This document shows positions 32,766 to 43,151 of a stretch of 64,000 nucleotides of DNA, piece by piece. Below the pieces are notes generated by a model, which searched no databases, had not been told where the DNA came from, and saw only the letters and a program-made list of their open reading frames with translations. The DNA is taken from assembly GCA_002964805.2 (NCBI GenBank), contig PUDQ02000001.1:1-64000 (forward strand), given 5' to 3'. Each line of letters starts with the position of its first letter. The first letter of the stretch is position 1. The position numbers and the translations under genes are program-made. This DNA is from Trametes villosa. Its lineage: Eukaryota > Basidiomycota > Agaricomycetes > Polyporales > Polyporaceae.

Positions 32766-32915
32766 TTGGGTGCGCACACCGGGCTCCGCTGTAGGTCCAT
32801 TCAAGCATACAGCAGCCACAAACACTGGAAAAGCGCCGGGATGTGGGCATCAAGCTCATGTATTGTTGCGGCACACACTGACTGCGGGCATTTCCAGCCG
32901 GGTCAGTGTCTGAAA
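32766..32915 (-). pseudogene. Captured coding scrap
   Basis: 150 bp of non-repeat DNA between two elements. The minus strand is open (DTDPAGNARSQCVPQQYMSL, then SVCGCCMLEWTYSG). It may be the downstream exon of the gene at 36238-36723, separated from it by the element at 32916-36228. The exact splice could not be resolved. Confidence 0.35.
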
Positions 32916-35900
32916 TTACGATTGATGAGGAACAAAGAAATTGTTCCTTATGGGGTGAGCTCCCAGCCAAAATGTGTGACACCAAGTCGACCCCGTGGGA
33001 AAATATTTTCAATCTCAGCTAACAAATCATTAGATCTGAAATAGGCGCCATATAGAACTTTCACATACAAACCTGGGGTTAGGGTCACAACCCATTAGAC
33101 ACTTTAGGGTTAGAGGCTAGATCATCCACACAGCCACTCTGACTGCTGTGCTAGCCTTCCTCTAATGCTCATCAGTGGGTGCCTGTGTAACCCTAGGTGG
33201 CACAGCATGGGCAGTCACTCTGCCAACCACTGTTTGAAGCCACAAGGTATGCTACTAATGCTTTAATAAGGGGTATGCATGTTGATCACATATCAGGAGT
33301 ACGGCAGTAATTGTGACATAACATCATTACATACCGAGATTATGTAGCCTTTCTTCACAACCATACTTCAGTCACAATACACTGAGGTGTGATCTTGATA
33401 CAATAGCTTGATTGATAACTGTATCAATATCTAACACTGTCTCTTCCCATATACTGAGGTCTTTACAACACAGTATCACAGTCAATACCTCTCTGGCTGC
33501 TCATTCAACAAGAAGATATCAAATTGAGCATATTCTTGGAGCCTTAAGGCTATTCTGAAAGGATGTAACCTGATCAGTTAGAGCTTGAAACCAGCTTTCT
33601 AACGTATAGAATGCATGCATTTTAGATACAAATTGAAGGAGGTATAAGCCATGCATTGCCCACTGTCTCTCATTGGGTGCTTATGAGTGTTCTTTTGCCA
33701 CATTCCTGAAAGCCACCATCAGATAGCCCTCAACAGTGCCTTCTTAACGGTATACTACACTTGTTGTTTAAGCAAAAACTGGATGTGCTGTGGCTAACAA
33801 CTTGTGAGAAAATCCAGACTTTTGGGTGCCAGCATCGTTTCAAATAGATGCAGTAAAACCGCTTTAGTGCAGGGCATAGAGCCACAGGAGCAATTGCATC
33901 AGGTAGCCCTTGACCACTAACATATTATGAAGCAAAGCTATACCCCATTTAGTAAGGAGACTACTGTGTAAACAGTGATTTACTGCTTTTTGCTTGAGTG
34001 AATAAAACATTAGTGGTTCTAAGGGACAAAGAGGTGCTTGTAGCACACCTACACCACCAGTATATAAGTTGCATACATAAGCAGGGGCAAATAGGATTCT
34101 AGTCATCAATTTGGATTGACTGTACACTGCTGTACAGGCTGAGTAAGTGATTTACATGTCCTTCTAATGAAGTATTATAGAGAACATGGTAGTCATCAAT
34201 ACACATTAATACCCCCAAATTGTAGAGCTCAGGAGCACCTTGATAACGGTATATGACATGTGTCATTCGAAGCAGAACTGGAGGAGAGGGCAATAATGTA
34301 AGCTGTGGCTAAGAACAAACAAGTACAAAGCGGGAGGCACGACAACGCGGATTCGCGTTGTTGTGCCACTTGCTTTGTACATGTTTGGCTCCCAACACAA
34401 ATTCTTTCATTTTGGGCCACTGGATGGTCCAAATGTCATGTATTCTATATCATCAAAAAGCTATGAGCAAGTAGAATCCAATGGTGTACAAAATGAAATG
34501 TGATACTCACTCCACTACTGATAAATCAGGCAGCACATGCTCATTAGTGCCACACTTCAGCCACATTCAACTTATATGGCTCATATCTGAGTATAATGTG
34601 CACAAACCCCCCAAGTATTATATACCATTAGATTCAGCCTTTCAATAGCTATTCAATGGGATATGCCATTTGTTGTCAGAGTGATCACAGCCTGCATAAA
34701 CACACAAATTGTGCTCAAAATGGCAGCAGTGTATGGCCTAGTCAATGAAACCCTGCCTGTGGTGTGCTAGGGAGACAAATGCTGAGGTGTTACATGCTGT
34801 TGATTGTAATATATCAAGAGGAAAGGAGGGTCGTTGATGTCAGCTGTGGCTGAAAACAAACAAAGCCAAAGCTGATGGCAGGGAACACGGATTCCGCGTT
34901 CCCTGCCATCAGCTTTGGTCTTGTTTGGCTCTTGACACAAATTCCTTTGTATCTCAAGCTCAGGTAGTCCAAATCAAGTGAAACAAGTATTAGCACAAAA
35001 CTATCTATGAGTAGGATCACACTGTGTTACAAGTACAATGTAATGTCCACTATAGCACTCCTAATTAGAGCAACAATTCCCACAGTTCAGCCACATTGAG
35101 CTTTGCTGGCTTACATCTCAATCCTCTGTGCACAAACCTTAGAGTGTTATATGTCATTAGATTCAGCTTTGTAAGCTCTATCCAATGGTGCACACTGAAT
35201 ACCCTAAACATGGTTATTGTCCTTGAAACCATTAATAGTGTTAGACCAGCTGCTGTACATAACAAGCTAATGAATTAACCCCTTGTTGATATGCTGATTG
35301 AGTGTTACTGCAGGTGAAATATACACCAAAATGCCCCTACATCCAAGCAATCCATCATTATGTTGTTGATAATAGTGGAGATAGCAAATTAAGTTCAATC
35401 CCTCAGATCTATAGCTGCATCTAATATATATATCTGCCACATCAGGTAAATTTCAAGTCGTGTTAGGTTGTTTCTGCTGATAAAATCTCTATGGAAATGC
35501 CAGAAGGATGGCTTGGAAATTGAATAAGCCAGCATAATGAGCAAGAAAGGAGCTCAAACCATCATAAGGAGCTTGAGCAATACTAGTGTTTAAATATCTG
35601 GGGATATAGTCAGTAAGGCCAGCCCTTCTATGCTAGGGTGTTCAATTATCAGTAAGCAAGGCTGAAATACTCCTTCAATTAGATGCCAAAAATCAAACCA
35701 ATTGCTCACAATGCTGTAGAAAATGTTCTCTAATAAGACAATTGTGCCAAAGGGACATGAATACTCACTCAATCAGGGCAGTGTCCTGTGTACATTGCTT
35801 GCCCTGTGTGTAAGATATTGAGCACTCCTTGTACTCTCTGGCAAATGTCTTCTGGCCTTACTACATGTGAAGAATAGGCAGGTTCAAATCAACAGGATGT

Positions 35901-36228
35901 TGTCAGTATGTTGCAAACTTCGCCCCCAACGTATCAGAGCCTTACAACTGCACTCCTCGCTTATAGTCAGCTTATAGCAGCCTTATGCACCTTGGCTAGG
36001 CCATTATGAGCGGATTACAACGTGCAACTGGCTGACAAGCTGGGTGATAGTTGCAACATAGGTCTTGAAGTTTGACATATGGGGGTATATGAAGCCCCTT
36101 TGTCAAAGCCACGCAGTGCAATGCTTTATGTTAGCTGTTCAGCATACTTAGAGGTGTCAATATAGAATCTTAATGCTCTGCAAAACCTCATCAATCGGAC
36201 ATGCCAGTATTGGCCCTCTACCCCCAAG
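32916..36228 (+). mobile_element. Helentron-like copy (3.31 kb)
   Basis: Starts TTACGATTGATGAGG after A32915 and ends CTACCCCCAAG before T36229, again an A/T junction without duplication. It has the same landmark order as 46077-49497 but is clearly more diverged, including the hairpins near 34330 and 34880. Non-coding. Confidence 0.65.
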
Positions 36229-36237
36229 TTAATCTAC

Positions 36238-36723
36238 TTACAGTGTTGAGACCATGAACACGTTGCAGCTGTGGCTGACCAAGCCCTTCGATGCGACCTC
36301 CTGGGACTCCCCCATCATGTAGGTGTAGGCTGACTGGATCTGCAATTTTTTCTTCTTGAGTGGCACCTGGAGCTTGTTAACCAACTCCTGGAAGTGCTGG
36401 ACCTTGTGGTGTCGAGTGGCCATGCTGTATTCCAGCATGAAGCTGGATGCAATGCTGCCCATGCTGTGTTCGTTCTCCAAGTACATGAAGAACATGTTGA
36501 ACTTGTTGTCGCAGTAGCACCACCCATCACGTGCTATCTAAAACAGGATTCAGCAAACCACTCTACAACAGGAGAATGCACTTACGATGACAACACCAAT
36601 GCGATCAACCCATTCGTTGAAAGTCACTTCGTCTTTCTTGACCCAAGGCCGAGCTGCCAGAATGGCAGTGACAAAGGAGGAGAAGGTCGGGTAGAGGTTC
36701 AGCACCTGCAGATTGTTAGCCAT
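36238..36723 (-). CDS. Hypothetical protein, two exons visible
   Basis: Exon 36723-36586 (46 codons, starting MANNLQVLNLYPTF) and exon 36537-36238 join in frame across a 48-bp GTAAGT...TTTAG intron, giving 145 residues. The text reads as a conserved globular protein (FNEWVDRIGVVI, WCYCDNKFNMFFMYLENEH, LVNKLQVPLKKKK). The ATG is preceded by CAGGCACC, which could itself be an acceptor, so earlier exons may exist. A GTAAGT directly at the final codons suggests that the displayed stop could instead be a splice donor towards 32766-32915. The family is unknown to me. Confidence 0.5.
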
Positions 36724-37439
36724 GGTGCCTGGGAAAGTGTTCAGTGTGGAGCCAGGAATGATTCAGGGAGAACCTACAGCACTGGCAATGCCTGAGATTG
36801 TGTGGTGGGAGAGGAAGATGAAGGCGACAGCAGGTGATGAGTTGGCAGGCTGTGGTTGTGCTGCCATGTGGTTGTGCTGCCATGTGGTTGTGACATCGTC
36901 ATACACAAAGGGCTTTCAACTGCATTCACACTCAACTCACTTAGTCATGGTGTTTCATATGCATGTCAAACATTGACTATCCACTTACATGTGACTACAA
37001 TAAATTACCCAAGCATTATCTGAGCACCGAGTGAGCCCCAGGCAAGGCTGAGGCACAGGCAACAAGGTTGAGGGTGAGGGCAATGAGGGTGAGGGCAACA
37101 ACTGACACTGGGAGGGGCTCGGGCTTGAGTGCACAGGAGGTGCGCAGTGGGGGTAAGGCGAGCAAGGGAGGTGACAGTCCTTGTCTGGGGCCTCCAGGGT
37201 GAAGTGGAAGGTGAGGGGGAGGGAGACAGGAGGAGACAAGAGGCTGCTTATACATTTGCGGAGCGCACCAGGTGTCTAGGCACCTAAGTGCTCATAGCCA
37301 AATGGGCGGCCGGCTGGGGGACCATATATGGTAAGGGTTAGTTGCCACCAGTGTATGACAATTTGCACCAGACATTCATTATGTGGTTATGGAATTGACA
37401 AAGAGAAGGCTCAGGGGTGTTGGGGGATGGGGGTGAGAG
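36724..37439. other. Non-coding or decayed coding DNA
   Basis: G/A-rich plus strand around 37030-37230 (GAGGGTGAGGGCAA words) that gives long proline-rich minus-strand frames typical of simple-sequence shadows. No gene supported. Confidence 0.35.
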
Positions 37440-38460
37440 GAGCACAGGCAAACCTTCATGTGGACATAGATTGCGTGTAATCCCATAATATCATTGCCGA
37501 TGCCATGCTGCATATGGGCAGAAAACATCGTGAGCTGCAGCCAGAGCAAGTGCACCACCTCTGCCACCCACATGTCAAACTACTCCACCAGAACCACACA
37601 TCCCAGGATACTCTGGCAGACACACACACAGCCAGGTGCACGCTTGCAGGGACAGTCCCACACTGGAACCAGCGCAGACATGCCACCACTGCTGTGCACA
37701 TCCCGGAATACTCTACCAAACACACATGCAGCTGTGTGCACACTAGCAGGGACAGTCACATCATCAGAGTAGTATATTGTGCTGTGATGAGGCACTGCTG
37801 TGGCAGACATTGCAAAAAACCATCCATACTGTGAGCACCTCCCCCACGACCTGATTTTTCTCCCCTGGTCATTTCCCTAAATTATTATTCCATTTCTATT
37901 CCATCTGTCACCTACTCCTCCCTCTCCTCTCCTCTCACTCCTTGCCATCTTCATCTAGCATCTCCACTGGCCCCCCATGGACCTCGTCCAAAGATCCTCT
38001 CCAGCACATTTGGGTCAAAGTCAGCCTCCCAAAACACCTTCAACGCAGTGTTGTTCCATGCCACTTTCCAGGCAGACAATCAGCCAATGCACAAGTTCGC
38101 AGAGGAAGTGATCTTGATGCAGTAGCCTGGAATCAGGAAGTTCCCATCCTCCAATGGACCATCAGGCTGTGCCAAGGTCCGGTTGAACATCCATCCCTGA
38201 GGACAGAGTTCTTTGTGGGTGCGCCTTACATCCACTTAGCTTGGAATTGTGATAGAATCATAGGATGCCTTACCTGGGATTGTTGTGTGTATACATTGCT
38301 GAGGTGGAGCACATGCATCCGCTGGAAAGCGGACCGATTGGCAGATGGGATCTGGATTGAGTACTCCCCATGTGGGGCAAAGTAATCACAGCCAGGTGCC
38401 ATGCGTGGTAAGGTGCAATCGTTGAGGTAGCTGGTGTTAGGCACTGGTAAGCAATCCACC
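37440..38460 (-). pseudogene. Remnants of a spliced gene, minus strand
   Basis: Several minus-strand blocks look like former exons: LPVPNTSYLNDCTLPRMAPG with HGEYSIQIPSANRSAFQR (38459 down to about 38275, then a GTAAGG donor), THKELCPQGWMFNRTLAQPD with WKVAWNNTALKVFWEADF (38215-37945, with one in-frame stop) and LLWLQLTMFSAHMQHGIGND (about 37560-37440). They cannot be joined without a frame change. The product is unknown. They lie between the 36238 gene and the copia element on the same strand. Confidence 0.4.
37600..37765. repeat. Imperfect tandem repeat, two units of about 90 bp
   Basis: Two units share CATCCC.GGA.TACTCT, then ACACACA and GCAGGGACAGTC at the same spacing (first from about 37606, second from about 37701). 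Confidence 0.5.
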
Positions 38461-39189
38461 GGTGATGTTCCAGAGGAATGCCGTCAACAAGCTTTTGCGT
38501 TGTTTGAGGGGGTTAATGAATGCAGGGTTGTGGCGGGTGCTTAGCGCAAGAAAGGTGGTGTGCCCAACTGAAACTTCCACCAGGCTTGATGATGTCTTGG
38601 CATGGTGGTCAGCTTGCTGCAGTACAACACACTCTGGAGGTTGCCAATATGTTGTTTGAGCTCTTGTTTTCCGGCTTGACTGTGAATATAGTACTAGTAT
38701 GGCAGTCATTCAATGACCAGATTGTTGAGTATTGTCCTCATCAAGAGACCATCAGGCAACCCTGCACAATGTGTCATCACAGCCTGACAGCCCATCCACC
38801 CTGCAGTGGCTTGTCTTACAGCCAGAGCAGTCTTGCACCCCAGATCGCACCCAGACCGTTGAGTTTAAGAGCTTCATAGGCAAAGCCCTATGCAACATCA
38901 CATTTTCACTACCTAGGAAGTGAACAGTTTCTCTTCATTGGTCAAATGTTTTAGAGCCTGATGCTGCTGAGAGCGAAGGCTGGGGCTCAAGTTGACAGAC
39001 AACAAACTGTGGTCCAAGGTGAGCTGCTTAGTACATTACATGAAGAACGACCTGTATCTCACCTGTGGTCCAAGTTGAGCTGCTGAGGAAAGCAGACGAC
39101 GAGGACCACAGGGAGGACGAGGCATGGGCCAAATATCCGACAACAAAGGCATTAAGTAAGCGAGCTATGGAGGAAACGAAATAAGCGCT
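38461..39189. other. No supported gene
   Basis: Short open frames exist on both strands (for example 38437-38709 minus) but none shows splice sites or a family I know. A repeated GTGGTCCAAG(G/T)TGAGCTGCT word occurs at about 39011 and 39064. Confidence 0.35.
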
Positions 39190-39402
39190 GTGAAGCGTTC
39201 AGTAGGAAAGCCCAGAAGGTTGAGAGTTCAATTCCAGCTGGTGCCGGCGCATTTCTGGGCGCCGGCGCCTAATAATTCTAGAATAGGAAGGAGGCACCGC
39301 GCGCGAGCGCTGTGCAAAGTCTGAAGTCAAACGGACGCAAAGAACGCGAAGAATCACCACATTCAACAACGGACGCAAAGAACGCGAAGAACCACCATAT
39401 TC
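39190..39402 (-). repeat. 3' LTR remnant of the copia element
   Basis: Starts TGTTGAATATGG at 39402, directly after a sense polypurine run (GGGGGGAG, 39403-39410). About 110 bp match 42663-42775 at perhaps 80%. It includes a tandem pair of GGACGCAAAGAACGCGAAGAA (39331 and 39371). The left edge is uncertain. Confidence 0.5.
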
Positions 39403-39484
39403 AACACTCCCCCCTGACTCGAGCTGTCTGCATCTCCTGCAACTGCAAGAGGGCAAAGCTCCCCCCAAAAGCAGCGCAGCTCGA

Positions 39485-42400
39485 TCACTCCAAGCCCATC
39501 ATCCCCCTGAACAGCTCGACCTTAGCGCGAGGCAGCGCTTTGGTGAGCATGTCCGCAGGCATCTGATCAGTGGGCACAAAATCAGGAGCAATCTTGCCAG
39601 CCTCGACTGCGTCGCACAGCCAGTAGAAGCGCAGGTCAAGGTGCTTCATCCTCCCGTGGTGCTCTGGGTTCTTCGCTACAGAGATCGCAGACTGGTTGTC
39701 AATGCGAAGGGAGGATGCGCCGTCGACTGGGGCCCCAAACTCAGAGAGCATGTTGCGCACCCAGAAGATCTCCTTGCCTGCTTCGACTGCTGCCACAAAT
39801 TCAGCTTCCGTGGAGGAAAGCGTCACAATGGGCTGCAGTTTGCTGCTCCAGCTGATCGCACCGCTGCCAACGCGCACCAGGTAGCCTCCCGTCGACCTCC
39901 CGTTGTCCGGGTTGTCCCCATGAGCTGCATCGCAGAATGCGACGAACGGAGCGTCAAGGGACGGGTCTGGACGGTAGGTGAGGCGCAGGTCGGCTGTGCC
40001 CTTCAGGTAACGAAGCAGATGCTTCGCAGCCTTCCAGTGCGCAACCCCAGGGTTCGAGTTGAACCTGGCGAGGGTGGAGACGGAGTAGGCAATGTCTGGG
40101 CGAGTGCAGGTCGCCAGGTACATGAGAGCACCGACGATGGAGATGTAGGGGACGTTGCGCATGAAGGCGACGTCCTCAGGCGTCGAGGGAGCCATCGAAG
40201 ACGAGAGGGAGAGGCCAGGCTCCATGGGAGTAGACACGGGGCTGCAGTCCGCCATGCCAAACCGCTCAAGGACGTCAAGGACGTACTGGCGCTGTGAGAG
40301 CGCCACAGAGCGGTTGGGCTGTCCCGGATGATCTCGATGCCCAGGAGGTAGGATGTGGAGAGGTCGCGCAGCTTGAAGTGCTGGGACAGCTGGGAGACGA
40401 CGGAGTCAATAGAGGACTCGGAGTTGGAGACAATGGTGATGTCGTCGACGTAGATGGGCATGAAGATCCGGACGCCGTCTCGCTCAAAGACGTACATGGC
40501 AGCGTCAGAGCGCACCCGGCGGAAGCCCAGCTCCTGAAGTGCAGTGTGCAGCTTCTTGTTCCACATCCGAGCGCTCTGCTTCAAGCCATAGAGCGACTTG
40601 AGCAGGTGCAGGACCTCGCCCCACTGGCTCTGGGTGAACGCAGGGGGTGGCTTCATGTACAGCTCCTCATCGAGGTCGCCGTTGATGAAGGCATGGGAGA
40701 TGTCGATGGAGCGCATGTGGAGGTCCTGGAGTGCTGCCTGAGCGAGGATGAGGGGGATGGAGGACATGCGGATGGTGGGGGCGAAGATCTCCGTGTACTC
40801 GAAGCCTGGGCGCTGGGAGAAGCCCTTGGCAACGAGGCGGGCCTTGTAGCGCTCAATGGAGCCATCTGCCTTGCGCTTCAAGCGGAAGACCCACTTGCAG
40901 CCAATTGCCCGCTTGCCCGGGGGAAGTGCAGTGACTTCCCAGGTGCCGTTGGAGCGATGCGCTGCCAGCTCCTCGTCCATTGCCTTGCGCCACTCGTCCG
41001 CGTCAGGACGGCGCATGGCCTCCTCGTACGTCAAGGGCTCAGCCTCGGAAACGAAGAGTGCGCACTCCTCATCATCATCAAGCTCAGAACGAGCAAAGAC
41101 GAAGTTGACAGCTTCCTCGACGTCCTCATCCTCATCCTCAGAGTCCGCAATCGCAGGCATGGGCTGGCGGGCGTGCCAGATGGACCCTGACGCAACGGAT
41201 CTCGCCCCGTCCTTGACCGCTTCAGGCCAGGGAAGAACCACTCATCAAACTCAGCGTGTTTGCTGATGACAGTGCGCCTTGTCGTGGGGTTGCAGAACTT
41301 CCAGTCCTTGTAGCCCTCCGGGTACCCAATGAAGACGCATTTCTCCATGTGAGGAGACAGGCCTTGTCGCTTGTCACACCGGACGTGGACGTAGGCCGTG
41401 CAGCCCCAAACATGGAGGTGGGACACGTCCGGTTTGCGACCATACCAGAGCTCGTAGGGTGTGGCATCTGGGCAGGCAGAGGAGTACGAGCGGTTGAGCA
41501 CATGGACCAGCGAGAGGACGGCCTCTCCCCAGAACGTCTGAGGGAGTCCTGACTCTGCCAGCATGGCTGTAACCCCGTCCGACAGCATCCGGTTGGTGCG
41601 CTCAGCGACGCCGTTCTGCTGGGGACGGTTCCGGACACTCAATGCTATGGTTCACGCAGAAGTCTATGAACTCCTGGGACATGTACACCCTGCCCTTGTT
41701 GTCGCGCACCATTGACCATGTCGAGCAGCGTCCTGACGCTGTCTGGGGCGCAGAAGAGTGTCCTGCCGTCAAGGGCAAAGTCCAACGCGCAGAGGAGATG
41801 GAGACGGTGAAACGACAGTGTTTGGTCAAGAACAGGACGGACAGGAGGTTGTTTCTAAGCGCAGGGACATGCAGAACCCTCGTGAACTCGACGTCTCGGC
41901 CCTCTCTCCCCCCAACCAGCGGTCTGAAGACGACCGAGCCCACCCCGGACGAGTAGACGATCTGGTTGTCCGCCAGACGGATCGGAACGCGCAGAGGCTC
42001 GTAGTTGCGAAGCCAGTGACGATGGGGAGTCATATGAGACGTGGCCCCTGTGTCTGCATTCCAGAGAGGAGATAGAGCGTCCCCCGGTGAAGTTCTGGGG
42101 GCGGAGATTCTGGATGGAGTGCATGGACTTCTCAACGCGAGCAGAAAGCGAGGAGAGGGACTCATCCTCGCTTTTCCGGATGGAGAAGAGGGTGTTGTAG
42201 GCGTTGAAGCGTGCCCCAGGGCGACGGACGACGTGGGCAGCCTCCAGCTTCTTCCAGATCTCGACAGGATCGTCCTCAGAGCCAGCAAAGTGGATTCGCT
42301 GCTCAGGCTCCACAGCAAGGAAGATCTCACCGGCAGCCTTCTCCTCACGCCTCAGCCACTCCTTCTGCTTCTCCTCGTCCTCGGAGGGCATAGACTCGGT

Positions 42401-42589
42401 CCCCTTGACCAGAGACCAGAGGCCATGCTTCATCAGCCAGGCCCTCATCTCTCCGCTGCATTGGGGGTAGTTGGACGATGAGACGGGCTTAACACTTGGT
42501 GTGGAGGATGACAACATGGTGCGGGAGCGGTGAGCGGAAGCGCGAGCGATGACGACAAGATTTGTGATCAGAAGAGATCCAGCGAACAT
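39485..42589 (-). pseudogene. Ty1/copia gag-pol, degenerate
   Basis: Minus strand. Gag starts at 42589 (MFAGSLLITNLVV) and runs to about 42080, where it jumps into the protease (WNADTGATSHMT) in another frame, so the zinc knuckle region is missing. After the protease the integrase finger and the first half of its core are absent; the text resumes at DNKGRVYMSQEFIDFC, then shifts frame near 41640 to RPQQNGVAERTNR. The reverse transcriptase (41241-40310) keeps KARLVAKGFSQ, INGDLDEELYM, YGLKQSARMWN and YVDD. Another frame change near 40305 leads to the RNase H end (ALMYLATCTRPDIAY, STEAEF). The order protease-integrase-RT-RNase H identifies Ty1/copia. At least two frameshifts and two deletions make it inactive. 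Confidence 0.88.
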
Positions 42590-42649
42590 TTCTGCCCGGG
42601 AGGGGGTGACTCTTGCAGGAAGATCAGAGTGCAAATGGGGGATCAATGG

Positions 42650-42780
42650 AAAGCAGAGAGCAGAGAGTTGAGCTGAGAGCTCAATTCAAGCTGGTGCTGG
42701 TGCATATCTGAGCGCCGGTACCTGTGAGCTCCAGAATTGGAAGGAAGCACTGCACGCAAGCACTGTGCAAAGTCTATATA
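42650..42780 (-). repeat. 5' LTR remnant of the copia element
   Basis: Matches the left LTR from AGCTCAATTCAAGCTGGTG to GCACTGTGCAAAGTCT. Beyond that a TATATATAAATA run appears that the left copy lacks. Truncated or diverged; no target duplication found. Confidence 0.45.
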
Positions 42781-43145
42781 TAAATACATGATCACAGTAC
42801 AATCAGGCCATTACATCACTTCAGTGTATACAATCAACCCACATACCGTAAGATTCACTTATTTTGAGGCCACATAGTAATAATGCTCAGTGAGCAAATA
42901 TATGCTCAAAATAAATCATCTAGGCCAGTTTACCGGATCATACACCTTGATGCAAAGCTCCCCTGTAGGTACTTGAATCTGATTGATCTCTCCTAGACTA
43001 CCTATCTAATCAGGCAGCACCTGAAGCTTTCACCTGGGCTTGATATAACACAGTACAAAGCCTGATGATTTGTATTGTAAAACAGTCACAGGAGCTATAC
43101 GGTGCATGAAAATATTTGCCTACAACAGCTGCTGCGAACACGGCT
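42781..43145. other. No gene seen
   Basis: AT-rich spacer between the copia remnant and the helicase gene. A minus-strand frame continues to 43010 but has no recognisable content. Confidence 0.35.
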
Positions 43146-43151
43146 CTAGGG

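Noticed and set aside
39190..39260. tRNA-like T-arm (AGTTCAATTCC)
   Set aside because: No matching acceptor, D-arm or anticodon arm; it lies in a copia LTR and is not kept in the other LTR.
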